A stretch of 39,255 bases of DNA, from contig CATKXA010000001.1 of the NCBI GenBank assembly GCA_949840475.1, positions 1 through 39,255 of the forward strand, written 5' to 3'. The translations under genes were made by a program, and so were the position numbers. Origin of the DNA: an uncultured Thermoanaerobacterales bacterium. GTDB lineage: Bacteria > Bacillota > Clostridia > Christensenellales > UBA1242. Of the stretch, positions 37,827-39,255 are shown piece by piece. Below the pieces are notes generated by a model. That model was not told the DNA's origin and made no database searches. It saw only the letters and a program-made list of their open reading frames with translations. Numbering within the stretch: the stretch's first letter is position 1; each line of letters starts with the position of its first letter.

Positions 37827-38819
37827 TTAATTTTTATTTTCAAGCAGTTTGCCAATCAGTTTTATTGATTGGTGCGGTTTTAGCACTATGTTTATTTGCG
37901 TAGCTGTGTAATCTATCAAATATATACAAAATTCGCCCGACTTTACTATTTTTTGCACAAAAGATAGCGTACTTTTTGCCTTTTCATTAACATTAGTATA
38001 TATACTGACGAGTTCACAAGGCTTAAAAAGTTCTTTTGGTAAATCTGTTTGTTGCTTGTTAAAGCTAACAACCATTGCACTATAACTTGACGCTTTATTA
38101 GTTAGCATTGTTGCTTTTTTTAAAGCGAGATTAGAACCCATTAAAGCTTGGCTAACATAGTTAGAGTTTAAGTTAGCACCAGCGAGATAATATAAATTGT
38201 TGTAAAAGCCAATGTCGCTTGCTGTGATGCTTAAGTTATTTAAGTTTTTAGTATAGCCATTGTAGTTATCTATTAAAAAATCTAGCCCCAGATTTTTGTG
38301 GGCGTTTTTTATTTTGATGTAACAAGAAAATAGTTTTGCGTTTAGACTTGAACAAATTGCTTTCTCAATTTCGGCATTGTCCTTTTTTAATAGAACTAAG
38401 TTTTTGTGCTTGTTTGTGGCAATGTCACTTAAAATTATAACGACGTTGTCTTGTAGTTGCTCAAGTACTTTATCTTTATTAATCGAGGTAACCAGATAGC
38501 TTGCAGGTGCTCCATAGGCTAAAGCTAAGTCTGTTGGGGTAATATAAGTGCTATTCACATTTACTTTAGCTAATGCTAGTTTCAAAAGTTCAACATTACA
38601 TTCTGCACTTTTTGCATGCAAGGTGGCAGTGTCACTGCTTTGTTTATCTAGTTGTTTATTGATTAATTTTAAAGTCGCAGAGATTTTAGGATTTGACGGA
38701 ACAGAAACTATTATTTCAGCATGTTGCTCGGTCTTTGCTCTTTTAATTAGCTCAGCAATAGTTTTTATCTTGTTTGTATCTAAAAAACTTTTGTCATCAA
38801 TTTTAAAAACTACACGCAC
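37827..38819 (-). CDS. degenerate aspartokinase-like protein (amino-acid-kinase fold plus ACT)
   Basis: The 330-residue product starts at a GTG 8 nt after GGAGG; upstream in-frame ATGs (38900, 38834) lack ribosome sites. The order of segments follows aspartokinase: strand VRVVFKIDD where KFGGTS is expected, TIAELIKRA, EIIVSVPSNPKIS for VVSAmg-T, LLKLALAKVNVNSTYITPTD, VVIILSDIA for VVVAGFQG, LVLLKKDNAEIEKAICSSL for the GRGGSDTTA region, and a C-terminal ~60 residues resembling one ACT domain (ELVSIYTNVNEKAKS ...). All catalytic motifs are lost, so kinase activity is unlikely; a regulatory, ligand-binding role is inferred. Family assignment is tentative. Upstream TTGACA (38880-38885) may be its -35. 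Confidence 0.45.
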   Translation of the reverse strand: MRVVFKIDDKSFLDTNKIKTIAELIKRAKTEQHAEIIVSVPSNPKISATLKLINKQLDKQSSDTATLHAKSAECNVELLKLALAKVNVNSTYITPTDLALAYGAPASYLVTSINKDKVLEQLQDNVVIILSDIATNKHKNLVLLKKDNAEIEKAICSSLNAKLFSCYIKIKNAHKNLGLDFLIDNYNGYTKNLNNLSITASDIGFYNNLYYLAGANLNSNYVSQALMGSNLALKKATMLTNKASSYSAMVVSFNKQQTDLPKELFKPCELVSIYTNVNEKAKSTLSFVQKIVKSGEFCIYLIDYTATQINIVLKPHQSIKLIGKLLENKN

Positions 38820-38888
38820 TTGTCTTTCCTCCATATGTGGTAGTTTATGTTTGGCTGTTAAATTAGGTGTTTTTTTGATTGTCAACAG

Positions 38889-38917
38889 TTGCAAAAACAC
38901 GCATAATTTGTTAATAT
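38889..38917 (+). promoter_or_regulatory. promoter of the zinc-ribbon gene
   Basis: TTGCAA (38889-38894), 17-bp spacer, TAATAT (38912-38917) with a TG extended -10. It is divergent from the aspartokinase-like gene. Confidence 0.65.
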
Positions 38918-38946
38918 CTAATTATCAAATACAAAGCGAGAGAGTT

Positions 38947-39255
38947 ATGTCTAAATTTTCAAGATGTCATAATTGTACGGGCGAGCTGGTTTTTAAGCCG
39001 CAAACTGGTATGCTTGTTTGCCAAAGATGCAACAGCACTTTTGCTGTTAATGAAGATATTAAAAGACCAGTTATTAGGCAATACACACCAACGTATGTGC
39101 CTGAAGTTAATAAGGACTTAAAAACAGACTATATATGTACCGCATGTGGAGCTAAGATTGTTACGGGCAAAGAGGGCGAAGTTAAAAGGTGTTCGTCTTG
39201 TGGTAACACTGCCTTAAAAAAAGAAGAAAGCCCGACCTATATTCCAGATGGGATC
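38947..39255 (+). CDS. zinc-ribbon protein, N-terminal part (cut by right edge)
   Basis: The frame is open to the window end (103 codons). It has two or more zinc ribbons: RCHNCTGELVFKPQTGMLVC with CQRCNSTF (Cys7, 10, 25, 28) and YICTACGAKI with RCSSCGNTAL, then SPTYIPDGI at the edge. This matches Firmicute TFIIB-type zinc-ribbon proteins whose next segment usually reads PDxIIPF and leads to a membrane or cytoplasmic domain. Function unknown. Ribosome site GAGAG precedes the ATG. Confidence 0.75.
   Translation, partial: MSKFSRCHNCTGELVFKPQTGMLVCQRCNSTFAVNEDIKRPVIRQYTPTYVPEVNKDLKTDYICTACGAKIVTGKEGEVKRCSSCGNTALKKEESPTYIPDGI

Overview
The window looks like a chromosomal segment of a low-GC, anaerobic, endospore-forming Firmicute of the Clostridia type, probably an uncultured gut lineage. 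The reasons are: AT-rich DNA with AAGGAG-type ribosome sites; a sporulation set (sigH, yabP-yabQ-divIC, cwlD, and promoters resembling the sigma-E and sigma-G consensus); an oxygen-sensitive [FeFe] hydrogenase; and gene neighbourhoods of Bacillus/Clostridium type (mrnC-rlmB-sigH, dnaX-ybaB-recR). I cannot place it more finely by eye.

Layout. 1-5.3 kb: the 3' end of ftsH with a long charged tail, a membrane-anchored unknown, ychF, uppP, a 43-residue Cys/Lys/Ser-rich small gene, and an ABC exporter whose ATPase domain has lost most catalytic motifs. 5.4-11.1 kb: dCMP deaminase followed directly by a 1711-residue secreted protein with about six ~200-residue repeats and InlB-type repeats at the C-terminus. 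11.2-12.1 kb: initiator tRNA and a gene-poor stretch with a broken SHOCT-domain fragment. 12.1-19.9 kb: YhhN-like membrane protein, hydrolase plus LysR regulator, a small unknown, a divergent polysaccharide deacetylase, recD2, yabP-yabQ-divIC and a second hydrolase. 20-21.6 kb: two diverged coiled-coil paralogues. 21.7-24.4 kb: accessory island with a lipoprotein, an Abi_2 (AbiD/AbiF-like) HEPN protein preceded by its own structured RNA, tRNA-Glu and tRNA-Met, a 55-residue Cys-rich gene, and an XRE regulator. 24.4-27.3 kb: a divergent DisA_N (diadenylate-cyclase-like) protein and the hydrogenase. 27.3-32.7 kb: a seven-gene minus-strand operon, mrnC-rlmB-sigH-dnaX-unknown-ybaB-recR. 32.8-39.3 kb: cwlD, two tandem divergent helix-turn-helix modules, an NAD-dependent epimerase, an MGMT-family protein, DegV, a four-helix membrane protein, a degenerate aspartokinase-like protein, and a zinc-ribbon protein cut by the right edge.

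Three things stand out. (1) The paired helix-turn-helix modules at 33.5-34.7 kb have the same architecture: one operator fills the spacer of the minus-strand promoter and a second lies 28 bp away beside the plus-strand -10. The operator sequences differ completely, as expected of duplicated switches that became insulated from each other. (2) Several enzyme families appear as pseudo-enzymes: the ABC ATPase, the DisA_N domain, and a probable aspartokinase fold. (3) Four genes (recD2, cwlD, the deacetylase and the 55-residue gene) have good promoters placed so that the transcript would begin at or within a base or two of the start codon, with no ribosome-binding site. The yabP ribosome site is built into the 3' arm of an intrinsic-terminator hairpin.

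All calls rest on reading motifs and spacing by eye. No database search was run.
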